A stretch of DNA of 64,000 nucleotides from Streptomyces acidiscabies. Lineage in GTDB: Bacteria; Actinomycetota; Actinomycetes; Streptomycetales; Streptomycetaceae. Positions 1 to 9,668 of the stretch are shown in pieces. The translations under genes and the position numbers were made by a program. The notes beneath the pieces were generated by a model. It was not told the origin of the DNA, did no database searches, and saw only the letters and a list, made by a program, of their open reading frames with translations. The number at the start of each line of letters is the position of its first letter. The stretch's first letter is position 1. The stretch covers positions 2,542,001 to 2,606,000 of the forward strand of contig NZ_JAGJBY010000002.1 in NCBI RefSeq assembly GCF_020010905.1, given 5' to 3'.

Positions 1-3000
1 CGCTCGCGCCGCTCCAGGAAGGGCTGCTGTTCCACCACGTCCTCGACCAGGACGTACCCGACGTCTACAACGCCCAGGCCACACTCGACCTGCACGGAAC
101 CCTGGACCGCGCCCGCCTGCGCGAGGCCATGGCCGCGGTCCTGCGCCGCCACCCCAACCTGCGGGCGAGCTTCCGCTTCGACGGCGTCCGCACCCCCGTC
201 CAGGTCATCCCGCGCGAGATCGACGTGCCGTGGACCGAGACCGACCTCCGCGACCGGCAGGACCCGCACGCGGAGGCGGCCCGCCGCGCCGACGAGGACC
301 GGATCCGCCGCTTCGACCCCGCGCACGGCCCGCTGCTGCGCTGCCTGCTGATGCGCCTGGACGACACCACCTTCCGGTTCGTCATCACCAACCACCACGT
401 CCTGTGGGACGGCTGGTCCCAGCCGATCCTCCTCAAGGAACTCATCGAGCTGTACCGGACGGGCGACCCCGGCGCGCTGCCCCCGGTACGGCCGTTCCGC
501 GACCACCTGCGCTGGCTCGCCGGCCGGGACCGGGACGCCGCCGCACACGCCTGGCGCGACGCGCTCGACGGCCTCCCGGGGCCGACCCTGCTCGCCGCGC
601 ACACGGGCGCCCCGACCGAGGCGCCCCGCCGGCTGGAGCACGCGGTCGACCCGGAGACCTCGGCCTCGGTGACGGCGTTCGCGCGGAAGCGGGGGGTGAC
701 GGTCGGCGCGGTCGTGCAGGCCGCGTGGGCGGTGCTGCTGGGCGGTCTGGTGGGCCGTGGCGACGTCGTGTTCGGGGTGACGGTCTCGGGCCGGCCGGCC
801 GAGCTGGACGGCGCCGAGTCGATGGTCGGGCTGTTCATCAACACGGTGCCGCAACGGGTCCGGGTGGACCCGGCCGAGTCGCTGGGCGACCTCGTGGTGC
901 GGGTGCAGGCAGAGCGTTCCGCGCTGCTGGCGCACGAACACCTCGGGCTCGCCGAGATCCAGCGGATCGCCGGACACGGCGAACTCTTCGACACCGCCAT
1001 GGTCGTCGAGAACTACCCGGCGGGCGACGAGGTCACCGAGGTCGTCCCCGGCCTCGACGTCGTCGGCACCGACGGCTACGACTCCACCCACTTCCCGCTC
1101 GCCCTCGCGGTACTCCCCGACGACGTCCTGCGGCTACGGCTCGACTGCGCCCCCACCCTCTTCGACGACCGGGCCCTGGCCGCCGTCGCCGAGCGGTTCA
1201 CCGGCATCCTGCGCGCCATCGGCGACGCACCGACGCTGCCCGTGGCCCGCGCCGGACTGCTCACCGCCGAGGAGACGGCCCTCGCCGACGGCGTGGGCAC
1301 CCGTGGCCAGGACGCCGAACCCGGCGCCCTGTGGCACAACCTGTTCGAACGCCGGGCCGCCCAGGCGCCCGCCCACCCCGCCGTGGAGTTCGGGGACGGC
1401 ACCCTGACCGCGTCCGAACTGAACGAGCGCGCCAACCGGCTGGCCCGGCTGCTGATCGCGCGCGGCGCGGGACCCGAGCGGTTCGTCGCCGTGGCCCTGC
1501 CCCGCTCCCTGGAGCTGCCCGTCGTGATGCTCGCCGTCGCCAAGGCGGGCGCCGCCCTCGTGCCGCTCGACCTCGCCCACCCGGCCGAGCGCGTCCGGCT
1601 CGTCCTCGACGACACCGGCCCGCTGCTCGTCGTCACCACCCTCGACGCGGGCTTCACGGGCGACGTACCGCGCGTCGCGCTCGACGACCCGGCCACCGCC
1701 GCCGCCCTGGCGGCCCTGTCCGCCGACGACGTACGCGACGAGGAGCGCACCGCCCCGCTGCGGGCGGCCCACCCCGCCTACGCGGTGCACACCTCCGGGT
1801 CGACCGGCCGCCCCAAGGCCGTCGTCGTCACCCACGCGGGGCTGCCCGCACTCGCCGCGGGCCAGCTCGACCGGTTCGCGGTGGCCGGGGACAGCAAGGT
1901 GCTCCAGTTCGCGTCACCCACGTTCGACGCCTCGGTCTCCGAACTGATGATCGCGCTGCTCTCCGGTGGTACGGCCGTCCTCGCCCCCGCCGACCGACTG
2001 CTCCCGGGCCCCGGGCTGGCCGCCCTGCTCGCGGAGCACAGGATCACCCACGTCACCCTGCCGCCGGCCGTCCTCGCCGTCCTGCCGGACGACGCCGTCC
2101 CGGCGGGCACCATGATCACCACGGCCGGTGACGCCTGCACCGCCGAGGTCGTGCGCCGCTGGGCTCCCGGCCGCCGCCTGGTGAACGCCTACGGGCCCAC
2201 CGAGTGCACCGTCTGCGCGACCATGTCCGAACCGCTCGCCCCCGACGCGGGCGTGCCCCCGATCGGCGGCCCGATCGACGGGGCCGTCGTCCACGTGCTG
2301 GACTTCGCGCTGCGCGCCGTACCGGACGGGGTCGCGGGCGACCTGTACGTGTCCGGGCCCGGCCTGGCCCGCGGCTACCTCGGCCGCCCCGACCTGACCG
2401 CCGAGCGGTTCGTCGCCGCCCCGTCGGGCGCCCGCATGTACCGCACCGGAGACCTGGTGCGCCGACGCCCCGACGGCGAACTGGAGTTCGTCGGCCGCGC
2501 CGACGACCAGGTGAAAGTACGCGGGTTCCGGATCGAACCGGCCGAGGTCGAGGCGTACCTCGGCCAGGAACCCGGCGTGGCCCGCTGCGCGGTGACCACC
2601 GACGACCAGCGGCTCGTCGCCCTGGTGGTGCCCGAGGACGGCGCCGCCCTCGACCCGGTACGGCTGCGGGACGCCCTCGCCGAGCGGGTACCGGCACACC
2701 TGCTGCCCTCCGCCGTGGTCCTCGTGGACGACCTGCCGCTGACCCGCAACGGCAAGCTGGACCGGGCCGCCCTGACGGTCCCGCGCACCGCCCGGACCGG
2801 TACCGGACGCGGTCCGCGCACCCCCCGGGAGGAGATCCTGTGCGGGCTGTTCGCCGATGTGCTCGGCGTGGACGCGGTGGGAACCGACGACGACTTCTTC
2901 GGCCTCGGCGGACACTCCCTGACCGCCACCCGGCTGGTGAGCCGCGTCCGCAGTGTCCTGGGTACGGAGTTGTCGGTCCGCGACGTGTTCCAGGCCCCGA

Positions 3001-6000
3001 CCGTCGCCGGGCTCGCCGCGCTGCTGGAGTCCAGCGGTCCTTCGGATGTTTCCGGCGGTGCGGTGCTGGGGGGTGGGGTGCGGCCCGAGCGGGTTCCGTT
3101 GTCTTTCGCTCAGCGCCGGTTGTGGTTCCTGGACCGGTTGGACGGTTCGGGTGCCGCTTATAACGTGCCGATGGCCTTGAGGTTTTCGGGGCAGTTGGAC
3201 CGTGCGGCGTTGTTCGGGGCATTGAGTGATGTGGTGGAGCGTCATGAGGCGCTGCGGACGGTGATTGCGGAGGATGGCGAGGGCCCGTATCAGGTGATAT
3301 TGGATGCGGAATCTGTTTCTCCTGAGTGGGTGACGCAGGCAGTCGGTGAGGGTGAGTTGGACAGTCAATTGTCGGCTGCTGCTCAGCGGGGTTTTGATCT
3401 GTCGGGTGAGTTGCCGGTGCGGGGGTTTTTGTTCGAGGTGGGGGTGGATGAGCATGTGGTGTTGTTGGTGATGCATCACATTGCGGGTGATGGTTGGTCG
3501 GTGGGGCCTTTGGCTGCTGATTTCGCCGAGGCTTTTGTGGCGCGGTGTGGTGGTGGGGTTCCCGAGTGGGAGCCGTTGCCGGTGCAGTACGCGGATTATG
3601 CGGTGTGGCAGCGGGAATTGTTGGGGTCGGAGAATGATCCTGACAGTGCTTTGTCGCGTCAGGTGGAGTTCTGGCGTGAGGGTTTGGCGGGTTTGCCGGT
3701 GGAGTTGTTGTTGCCGGTGGATCGGGTGCGTCCGGTGGTGGGTTCGCAGCGTGGTGGGCGGGTGGAGTTCGAGGTGCCGGCTGCTTTGCATGCGGGTGTG
3801 GCGGGGGTGGCGCGGGAATGTGGCGCGACGGTGTTCATGGTGGTGCAGGCGGCGTTGGGGGTGTTGTTGTCGCGGTTGGGCGGTGGGGTGGATGTGCCGA
3901 TCGGGGTTCCGGTGGCGGGGCGTGGTGATGTGAAGGTGGAGAGGCTGGTGGGCTTCTTCGTGAACACGTTGGTGTTGCGGACGGACGTGTCGGGTGATCC
4001 GTCGTTCCGTGAGCTGGTGGGTCGGGTGCGTGCGGCTGATCTGGCGGCTTTCGCTCATCAGGACGTGCCGTTCGAGCGGATCGTGGAGATCGTCAACCCC
4101 GAGCGTTCCGCCGCCCGCCACCCCCTCTTCCAGACCGCCCTCACCTGCAACACCGCCGACGAGATCTCCGCGCTCGACGTGACGACCCGGCTGCCGGGAC
4201 TGACGAGCCGGCCGCTCTCGGTGGACACCGGGGCAGCCAAGTTCGACCTCGACTTCGAGTTCGGCGAGTCCCGGACGGACGACGGCGCGCCCGCCGGCAT
4301 GACCGGGACCCTCGACTACAGCGCCGACCTGTTCGACCCCGGGACCGCCGAGTCCCTCGTCACCCGGCTCCTCAAGCTGCTCGAAGCGGTCACCGCCGAC
4401 CAGGACCTGAAGGTCCACGACATCGACCTCCTGGACGCGGCCGAACGCGACCTGGTGCTCCGGGAGTGGGGCGGCGGCGAGGTCTACGTCCTCGCCCCCG
4501 GCCTGCGCCCCGTCCCGCCCGGCGTGTACGCGGACGTGTACGAGGCGCTGGACGTCCCCGGCGAGGGCATGGTGGCCGACCCCTTCGGACGGCCCGGCCG
4601 CTGGCTCAGGCCGACCGGTGAACGGGGCCGCTGGAGCCGCGCCGGTGACCTGGTCCGCACGCGGGCCCAGGAAAGCGACACCGCTCCGGGCCCCGGCAGG
4701 GCGGCGCGCACCCCGCAGGAGGAGATCCTGTGCGGGCTGTTCGCCGATGTGCTCGGCGTGGACGCGGTGGGGGTCGACGAGTCGTTCTTCGAGCAGGGCG
4801 GTCACTCCCTCGCCGCGATCCGCCTCATGAACCACATCCGCGCCTCCCTGGACACCCCGGTGTCGCTCAAGGACTTCTTCGAGGACCCCACACCCGGCGG
4901 CGTGGCCAAGCTGCTCGGCGCCTCCGGTTCTTCGGGGGGTGTGGTGCTGGGGAGTGGGGTGCGGCCCGAGCGGGTTCCGTTGTCTTTCGCTCAGCGCCGG
5001 TTGTGGTTCCTGGATCGCTTGGACGGTTCGGGTGCGGTTTATAACGTGCCGATCGCTCTGCGGTTTTCGGGGCGGTTGGACCGTGGGGCTTTGTTCGGGG
5101 CTTTGGGTGATGTGGTGGGGCGTCATGAGGTGTTGCGGACGGTGATTGCTGAGGACGGCGATGGTCCGTATCAGGTGGTGCTGGATGAGGGTGCGGTTTC
5201 TGTCGATTGGGTGGTTCGGTCGGTGGGGGAGGGGGAGTTGGACAGGGAATTGTCGGCTGCTGCTCAGCGGGGTTTTGATCTGTCGGGTGAGTTGCCGGTG
5301 CGGGGGTTTTTGTTTGAGTTGGGGGTGGATGAGCATGTGGTGTTGTTGGTGATGCATCACATTGCGGGTGATGGTTGGTCGGTGGGGCCTTTGGCGGCTG
5401 ATTTCGCCGAGGCTTTCGTGGCGCGGTGTGGTGGTGGGGTTCCGGAGTGGGAGCCGTTGCCGGTGCAGTATGCGGATTTCGCGGTGTGGCAGCGGGAGTT
5501 GTTGGGGTCGGAGGGTGATGAGGGGAGTCTGCTGTCGCGTCAGGTGGAGTTCTGGCGTGCGGGTTTGGCGGGTCTGCCGGTGGAGTTGTCGTTGCCGGTG
5601 GACCGGGTGCGTCCGGTGGTGGGTTCGCAGCGTGGTGGCCGGGTGGAGTTTGATGTTTCGGCTGCTTTGCACGCGGGTGCGGCGGGGGTGGCGCGGGAGT
5701 GCGGTGCGACGGTGTTCATGGTGGTGCAGGCGGCGTTGGGGGTGCTGCTGTCGCGGTTGGGTGGTGGGGTGGATGTGCCGATCGGGGTTCCGGTGGCGGG
5801 GCGTGGTGATGTGAAGGTGGAGAGGCTGGTGGGCTTCTTCGTGAACACGTTGGTGTTGCGGACGGATGTGTCGGGTGATCCGTCGTTCCGTGAGTTGGTG
5901 GGGCGGGTGCGTGCGGCTGATTTGGCGGCTTTCGCTCATCAGGACGTGCCGTTCGAGCGGATCGTGGAGATCGTCAACCCCGAGCGCTCCGCCGCCCGCC

Positions 6001-9000
6001 ACCCCCTCTTCCAGATCTCCCTGTCGATGGAGAACACCGACGCGCAGATCGCACCGCCGCTGCCCGACGTGCCGGGCCTCACCGCCGGTTCCTATCCGGT
6101 GGACACCGGGGCGGCCAAGTTCGACCTCGCCTTCGGCTTCGAGGAGCGCGCGGGGGGCGGCTTCACCGGCTCGCTCCAGTACAGCCACGACCTGTTCGAC
6201 AGGGAGACGGCCGAGTCCTTCGCCGCCCGCCTGGTCCGGCTGCTGGAGTCCGCGACGGACGACCCGGGCCGCGCGGTCGGCTCGCTCGACCTTCTCCCGG
6301 ACGACGAACGGGCGCGCCTGCTGGAGGAGTGGAACGACACCGCCTCCGACGCGGGCACCCCCACCTTCCCCCGGCTCTTCGAGGACCAGGTCCGCCGTAC
6401 GCCCGACGCCCCCGCCCTGATCGGCGACGGGTTCGAGCTCAGCTACGCGGACCTCGACGCCCGCGCCAACGCGCTCGCCCACGAGCTGATCGCCGCCGGC
6501 GCCGGGCCCGAGGACATCGTCGCCCTGCTGCTGCCCCGGTCCGCCGACCTGATCGTCTCCCTCCTCGCCGTGGTCAAGGCCGGCGCCGCCTACACCCCGA
6601 TCGACCCCGCGCACCCCGACGCCCGGATCGGCGTCGTCCTCGAAGGGAGCCGAGCCGTCCTGGTCCTCACCGACCGGGCCGGCGCCGCCCGCGTCGGGGA
6701 CGTCCCGGCCGTCCTGGTCGGCGAGTTCGACCTGTCCCGCCCGCGCCAGGCGCCGACCGACGCCGACCGGATCCGCCCGCTGCGTCCCGGCAACCCCGCC
6801 TACCTCATCTACACCTCCGGCTCGACCGGGACGCCCAAGGGCGTCGTCGTCCCGCACACCGGGCTCGCCTCGCTGGCCGCCGAGGAGGGGCGGCGGTTCG
6901 CCGTGGGGCACGACAGCCGGGTCCTCCAGCTGTCCGCCCCGGGGTTCGACGCGATGGTCCTGGAGGTGACCTCCGCGTTCGGCGCGGGCGCAGCCCTCGT
7001 CGTCCCGCAGCCCGGCCCGCTCGCCGGTGAACTCCTCGCCGAGACCGTCGCCGCCCACCGGGTGACCCACGCCCTCGTCCCCCCGGCCGCCCTGGCGACC
7101 GTCCCCGAGGGCGCCCTGTCCTCCATGACGACCCTCGTCGTGGGCGGCGAGGCGTGCGGACCGGAGCTGGTGGCCCGCTGGGCTCCCGGCCGCCGCATGG
7201 TGAACGCCTACGGCCCCACCGAGTCCACGGTCGTCACCTCGACCTCCGACCCGGTCGCCGCGGCCGGTGACGTCCCGATCGGGCGCCCCGTCCAGAACAC
7301 CCGGGTCCACGTCCTGGACGAGGCGCTGCGCCCGGTCCCGGTCGGCGTGCCCGGCGAGCTGTACGTCAGCGGCGCCGGGCTGGCCCGCGGCTACCTCGGC
7401 CGCCCCGACCTGACCGCCGAACGGTTCGTCGCCGCCCCGTCGGGCGCCCGCATGTACCGCACCGGAGACCTGGTCCGCTGGCGCCGGGACGGACAGCTGG
7501 TCTTCCTCGGTCGCGCCGACGGCCAGGTCAAACTGCGCGGTGTACGCATCGAGACCGGCGAGGTCGCCGCGGCCGTGTCCGCCGCGCCGGGGGTCCTCAC
7601 CGCCGTCGCCGGTCTGCACACCGCCGACGGTGTCCCGCGCCTGGTCGCCCACGTGGTCGCCGAGCCGGGCACCGACCTCGACCCGGCGGCGGTGCGCGAG
7701 TACGCCGCCGCCGTCCTGCCCCGCCACCTGGTGCCCGCCGCCGTGGTGGTCGTACCGCGCATCCCCGTCACCGCGAACGGGAAGACCGACCGGTCCGCGC
7801 TGCCCGCGCCCGACTTCACCTCGGCCGGCGGGACGCGGGCGGCCTCCGGCGCGCGGGAGGAGACCCTCGTCCGGCTCTTCGCCGAGGTGCTCCGGCTGCC
7901 CGAGGTGGGGGTCGACGACGGGTTCTTCGACGTCGGCGGGGACAGCATCCTCGCGATCGAGCTGGTGAGCCGGGCCCGCCGGGCCGGTCTCGTGCTCTCC
8001 CCGCGCCAGGTGTTCGAGCACGCGACCCCCGCCCGGCTCGCCGCCGCGGCCACCCCGGCGGGCGGCGCCGGCTCCGAACTCGAGGGCGCCGGCACGGGCC
8101 CGGTCCCGCTGACGCCCGTCGTCGCCTGGCTGCGGGACACCGCGGGCCCGGTCACCCGGTTCAGCCAGTCCACCCTCGTCCGCACCCCCGTCGGCCTCGA
8201 CGCCGGCCAGGTGCGCGACGCCCTCGCCGCGCTGACCGACCGGCACGACGCCCTGCGCCTGACCCTGGAGACCGACGGGGGACGGTGGGAACAGCGCGTA
8301 CGGGAGCCCGGCACGGTCGACGCGTCCGCGTGCCTGCACCGGGTGGACGCCTCAGGGCTCGACGACGACGCGCTGCGGGCCGTGCTGCTGGAGGAGGGCG
8401 AGGCGGTCAGGTCGCGGATCGACCCGCGGCGCGGCGCCGTCCTGCGCGCGGCCTTCTTCGACCGCGGCCCCGGACAGGACGGCATGCTGCTGCTGGTCGT
8501 CCACCACCTCGCCGTGGACGCCGTCTCGTGGCGGGTGCTGCTGCCCGACCTCGCCGAGGCGTGCGCGTCCCTCCTGGCGGGCGAACCCGTGCGGCTCCAG
8601 CCGGTGGGCACCTCCCTGCGCTCCTGGGCCACCCGGCTCACCGAACTCGCCCACGAACCGGCGCTCGCCGCCGACGCCCCCCGCTGGGCACAGACCCTGC
8701 GGGAGCCCCGCGCCGCCCTCGCCGGCCGGCCGCTCGACCGGGCCACCGACCTCGCGGCGTCCTCGGGGCACCTGATGACCCGGCTGTCCCCGGAGACGAC
8801 CGCCGCGCTGCTGGCCGACGTACCCGCCGCCTACCGGTGCGAGCTGCGCGAGATCCTGCTCGCCGCCCTGGGCTGGGCCGTCGCCGACTGGTCCGCCGAC
8901 GGCGGATCCGCCGTGGTCGCCGAGATCGAGGGACACGGCCGGGACGAGGACCTCGTGCCGGGCGCCGACCTGTCCCGGACGGTCGGCTGGTTCACCCAGA

Positions 9001-9596
9001 CCCACCCGGTCCGCCTCGACCTGGCCGCCCCCGACCGGGCCGAGGCATGGTCCGGCGGCCCCGCGACCGGGCGCCTCCTGAACAGCGTCAAGGAGCAGCT
9101 GCGCGCCCTGCCGCTGCGGCGGGCCGGGTACGGGCTGCTGCGCCACCTCGCCCCGGACACCGGCGCCGCACTCGCCGAACTGCCCGCGCCCGACCTGGCG
9201 TTCAACTACCTCGGCCGGTTCACCGGCTCTGCGGACGACGACGGCGAGCCCGGGCCGTTCACCGCCCTGGCCGGCTACGAGACCGGCGCCGACCAGGACC
9301 CGGACGCCCCCCTCAGCCACCTGCTGGACCTGTCCGCGCTGGTGGCGGACCAGGACGGCGCCCCCGTCCTGATGGCGAACTGGACCTGGGCCTCGGACGC
9401 CATGGCGCGCGAGCGCGTCGAGGCACTCGCCGGGCTGTGGAACCGGGCGCTGGAGACCTTCGTCCGCCACGCCTTTACGGACCACGGCCTCACTCCGTCC
9501 GACGTGACGGTCCCGCACCTCAGCCAGGACGAGATCGACGAGTTCGAACTCGACCTCGAATTCGACGTCGACGCGGACGAGGAGACGGCGTGGTGA
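1..9596 (+). CDS. Non-ribosomal peptide synthetase 1, three modules, middle module without A domain (5' end cut by window)
   Basis: The reading frame is open from base 3 and begins inside the first motif of a condensation domain (LAPLQEGLLFHH), so only a short N-terminus is missing. Domain order by position: C about 1-1300 (HHVLWDG), A 1320-2790, T 2815-3030 (LGGHS), C 3070-4430 (HHIAGDG), a vestigial A of about 70 codons 4465-4680, T 4705-4930 (QGGHS), C 4960-6320, A 6360-7810, T 7850-8055 (VGGDS), E 8090-9480 (HHLAVDAVSW), then an acidic docking tail. Specificity residues read by eye are DASTTAAVCK (Phe/Tyr-like family) and DALLVGAVVK (hydrophobic, unassigned). The first C is of the type that follows an epimerase, so an upstream NRPS ending in E is expected. 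The tail (LSQDEIDEFE) resembles the communication helix found after E domains and should dock onto NRPS-2. The P450 gene follows after 72 bases. Domain order is certain; substrates are tentative. Confidence 0.95.
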   Translation, partial: LAPLQEGLLFHHVLDQDVPDVYNAQATLDLHGTLDRARLREAMAAVLRRHPNLRASFRFDGVRTPVQVIPREIDVPWTETDLRDRQDPHAEAARRADEDRIRRFDPAHGPLLRCLLMRLDDTTFRFVITNHHVLWDGWSQPILLKELIELYRTGDPGALPPVRPFRDHLRWLAGRDRDAAAHAWRDALDGLPGPTLLAAHTGAPTEAPRRLEHAVDPETSASVTAFARKRGVTVGAVVQAAWAVLLGGLVGRGDVVFGVTVSGRPAELDGAESMVGLFINTVPQRVRVDPAESLGDLVVRVQAERSALLAHEHLGLAEIQRIAGHGELFDTAMVVENYPAGDEVTEVVPGLDVVGTDGYDSTHFPLALAVLPDDVLRLRLDCAPTLFDDRALAAVAERFTGILRAIGDAPTLPVARAGLLTAEETALADGVGTRGQDAEPGALWHNLFERRAAQAPAHPAVEFGDGTLTASELNERANRLARLLIARGAGPERFVAVALPRSLELPVVMLAVAKAGAALVPLDLAHPAERVRLVLDDTGPLLVVTTLDAGFTGDVPRVALDDPATAAALAALSADDVRDEERTAPLRAAHPAYAVHTSGSTGRPKAVVVTHAGLPALAAGQLDRFAVAGDSKVLQFASPTFDASVSELMIALLSGGTAVLAPADRLLPGPGLAALLAEHRITHVTLPPAVLAVLPDDAVPAGTMITTAGDACTAEVVRRWAPGRRLVNAYGPTECTVCATMSEPLAPDAGVPPIGGPIDGAVVHVLDFALRAVPDGVAGDLYVSGPGLARGYLGRPDLTAERFVAAPSGARMYRTGDLVRRRPDGELEFVGRADDQVKVRGFRIEPAEVEAYLGQEPGVARCAVTTDDQRLVALVVPEDGAALDPVRLRDALAERVPAHLLPSAVVLVDDLPLTRNGKLDRAALTVPRTARTGTGRGPRTPREEILCGLFADVLGVDAVGTDDDFFGLGGHSLTATRLVSRVRSVLGTELSVRDVFQAPTVAGLAALLESSGPSDVSGGAVLGGGVRPERVPLSFAQRRLWFLDRLDGSGAAYNVPMALRFSGQLDRAALFGALSDVVERHEALRTVIAEDGEGPYQVILDAESVSPEWVTQAVGEGELDSQLSAAAQRGFDLSGELPVRGFLFEVGVDEHVVLLVMHHIAGDGWSVGPLAADFAEAFVARCGGGVPEWEPLPVQYADYAVWQRELLGSENDPDSALSRQVEFWREGLAGLPVELLLPVDRVRPVVGSQRGGRVEFEVPAALHAGVAGVARECGATVFMVVQAALGVLLSRLGGGVDVPIGVPVAGRGDVKVERLVGFFVNTLVLRTDVSGDPSFRELVGRVRAADLAAFAHQDVPFERIVEIVNPERSAARHPLFQTALTCNTADEISALDVTTRLPGLTSRPLSVDTGAAKFDLDFEFGESRTDDGAPAGMTGTLDYSADLFDPGTAESLVTRLLKLLEAVTADQDLKVHDIDLLDAAERDLVLREWGGGEVYVLAPGLRPVPPGVYADVYEALDVPGEGMVADPFGRPGRWLRPTGERGRWSRAGDLVRTRAQESDTAPGPGRAARTPQEEILCGLFADVLGVDAVGVDESFFEQGGHSLAAIRLMNHIRASLDTPVSLKDFFEDPTPGGVAKLLGASGSSGGVVLGSGVRPERVPLSFAQRRLWFLDRLDGSGAVYNVPIALRFSGRLDRGALFGALGDVVGRHEVLRTVIAEDGDGPYQVVLDEGAVSVDWVVRSVGEGELDRELSAAAQRGFDLSGELPVRGFLFELGVDEHVVLLVMHHIAGDGWSVGPLAADFAEAFVARCGGGVPEWEPLPVQYADFAVWQRELLGSEGDEGSLLSRQVEFWRAGLAGLPVELSLPVDRVRPVVGSQRGGRVEFDVSAALHAGAAGVARECGATVFMVVQAALGVLLSRLGGGVDVPIGVPVAGRGDVKVERLVGFFVNTLVLRTDVSGDPSFRELVGRVRAADLAAFAHQDVPFERIVEIVNPERSAARHPLFQISLSMENTDAQIAPPLPDVPGLTAGSYPVDTGAAKFDLAFGFEERAGGGFTGSLQYSHDLFDRETAESFAARLVRLLESATDDPGRAVGSLDLLPDDERARLLEEWNDTASDAGTPTFPRLFEDQVRRTPDAPALIGDGFELSYADLDARANALAHELIAAGAGPEDIVALLLPRSADLIVSLLAVVKAGAAYTPIDPAHPDARIGVVLEGSRAVLVLTDRAGAARVGDVPAVLVGEFDLSRPRQAPTDADRIRPLRPGNPAYLIYTSGSTGTPKGVVVPHTGLASLAAEEGRRFAVGHDSRVLQLSAPGFDAMVLEVTSAFGAGAALVVPQPGPLAGELLAETVAAHRVTHALVPPAALATVPEGALSSMTTLVVGGEACGPELVARWAPGRRMVNAYGPTESTVVTSTSDPVAAAGDVPIGRPVQNTRVHVLDEALRPVPVGVPGELYVSGAGLARGYLGRPDLTAERFVAAPSGARMYRTGDLVRWRRDGQLVFLGRADGQVKLRGVRIETGEVAAAVSAAPGVLTAVAGLHTADGVPRLVAHVVAEPGTDLDPAAVREYAAAVLPRHLVPAAVVVVPRIPVTANGKTDRSALPAPDFTSAGGTRAASGAREETLVRLFAEVLRLPEVGVDDGFFDVGGDSILAIELVSRARRAGLVLSPRQVFEHATPARLAAAATPAGGAGSELEGAGTGPVPLTPVVAWLRDTAGPVTRFSQSTLVRTPVGLDAGQVRDALAALTDRHDALRLTLETDGGRWEQRVREPGTVDASACLHRVDASGLDDDALRAVLLEEGEAVRSRIDPRRGAVLRAAFFDRGPGQDGMLLLVVHHLAVDAVSWRVLLPDLAEACASLLAGEPVRLQPVGTSLRSWATRLTELAHEPALAADAPRWAQTLREPRAALAGRPLDRATDLAASSGHLMTRLSPETTAALLADVPAAYRCELREILLAALGWAVADWSADGGSAVVAEIEGHGRDEDLVPGADLSRTVGWFTQTHPVRLDLAAPDRAEAWSGGPATGRLLNSVKEQLRALPLRRAGYGLLRHLAPDTGAALAELPAPDLAFNYLGRFTGSADDDGEPGPFTALAGYETGADQDPDAPLSHLLDLSALVADQDGAPVLMANWTWASDAMARERVEALAGLWNRALETFVRHAFTDHGLTPSDVTVPHLSQDEIDEFELDLEFDVDADEETAW
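3055..4130 (+). repeat. Duplicated condensation-domain block, copy 1
   Basis: Coding sequence of the second C domain of NRPS-1, near-identical over long stretches to 4935-6015. Both copies are G/T-rich, with many TTG, GGT and GTG codons, and end abruptly at the CCCGAGCG(T/C)TCCGCC region, where normal GC-rich usage resumes. Boundaries are by eye. Confidence 0.8.
4465..4680 (+). other. Relic of a deleted adenylation domain inside module 2 of NRPS-1
   Basis: Between the second C domain and its T domain, where about 480 residues of A domain belong, only about 70 residues remain. They still resemble the end of an A domain: VYVLAPGLRPVPPGV matches the usual VYVLDExLRPVPxGV, DPFGRPGR matches the region after the GYL.RP motif, and SRAGDLVR matches YRTGDLVR. 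Every upstream core motif, including the TSGSTG loop, is gone. The reading frame is kept and the next T domain is intact (QGGHS). I infer an in-frame internal deletion leaving a module that must be loaded in trans, as described for an A-less module in ramoplanin and enduracidin synthetases. Confidence 0.85.
4935..6015 (+). repeat. Duplicated condensation-domain block, copy 2
   Basis: Third C domain of NRPS-1, matching 3055-4130. Shared runs include the segments around the HHIAGDGWS motif and the conserved FFVNTLVLRTDVSGDPSF region. The copies flank the A-less module. Confidence 0.8.
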
Positions 9597-9668
9597 CCGT
9601 CGCGCCACTCACGTCTTTTCACACCGCCTGAACGAGATTGTCCGCCCGCCACCACCCGGGAGAGCCCC

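Noticed and set aside
1914..8339. Long open frame on the minus strand opposite NRPS-1
   Set aside because: It is a shadow caused by high GC at third codon positions; its composition is low-complexity (His, Arg, Gln, Gly) and it has no domain. The same holds for the long minus frames opposite NRPS-2 and NRPS-3 (for example 23260-27087, 29404-31860, 35644-38982, 40515-45260).
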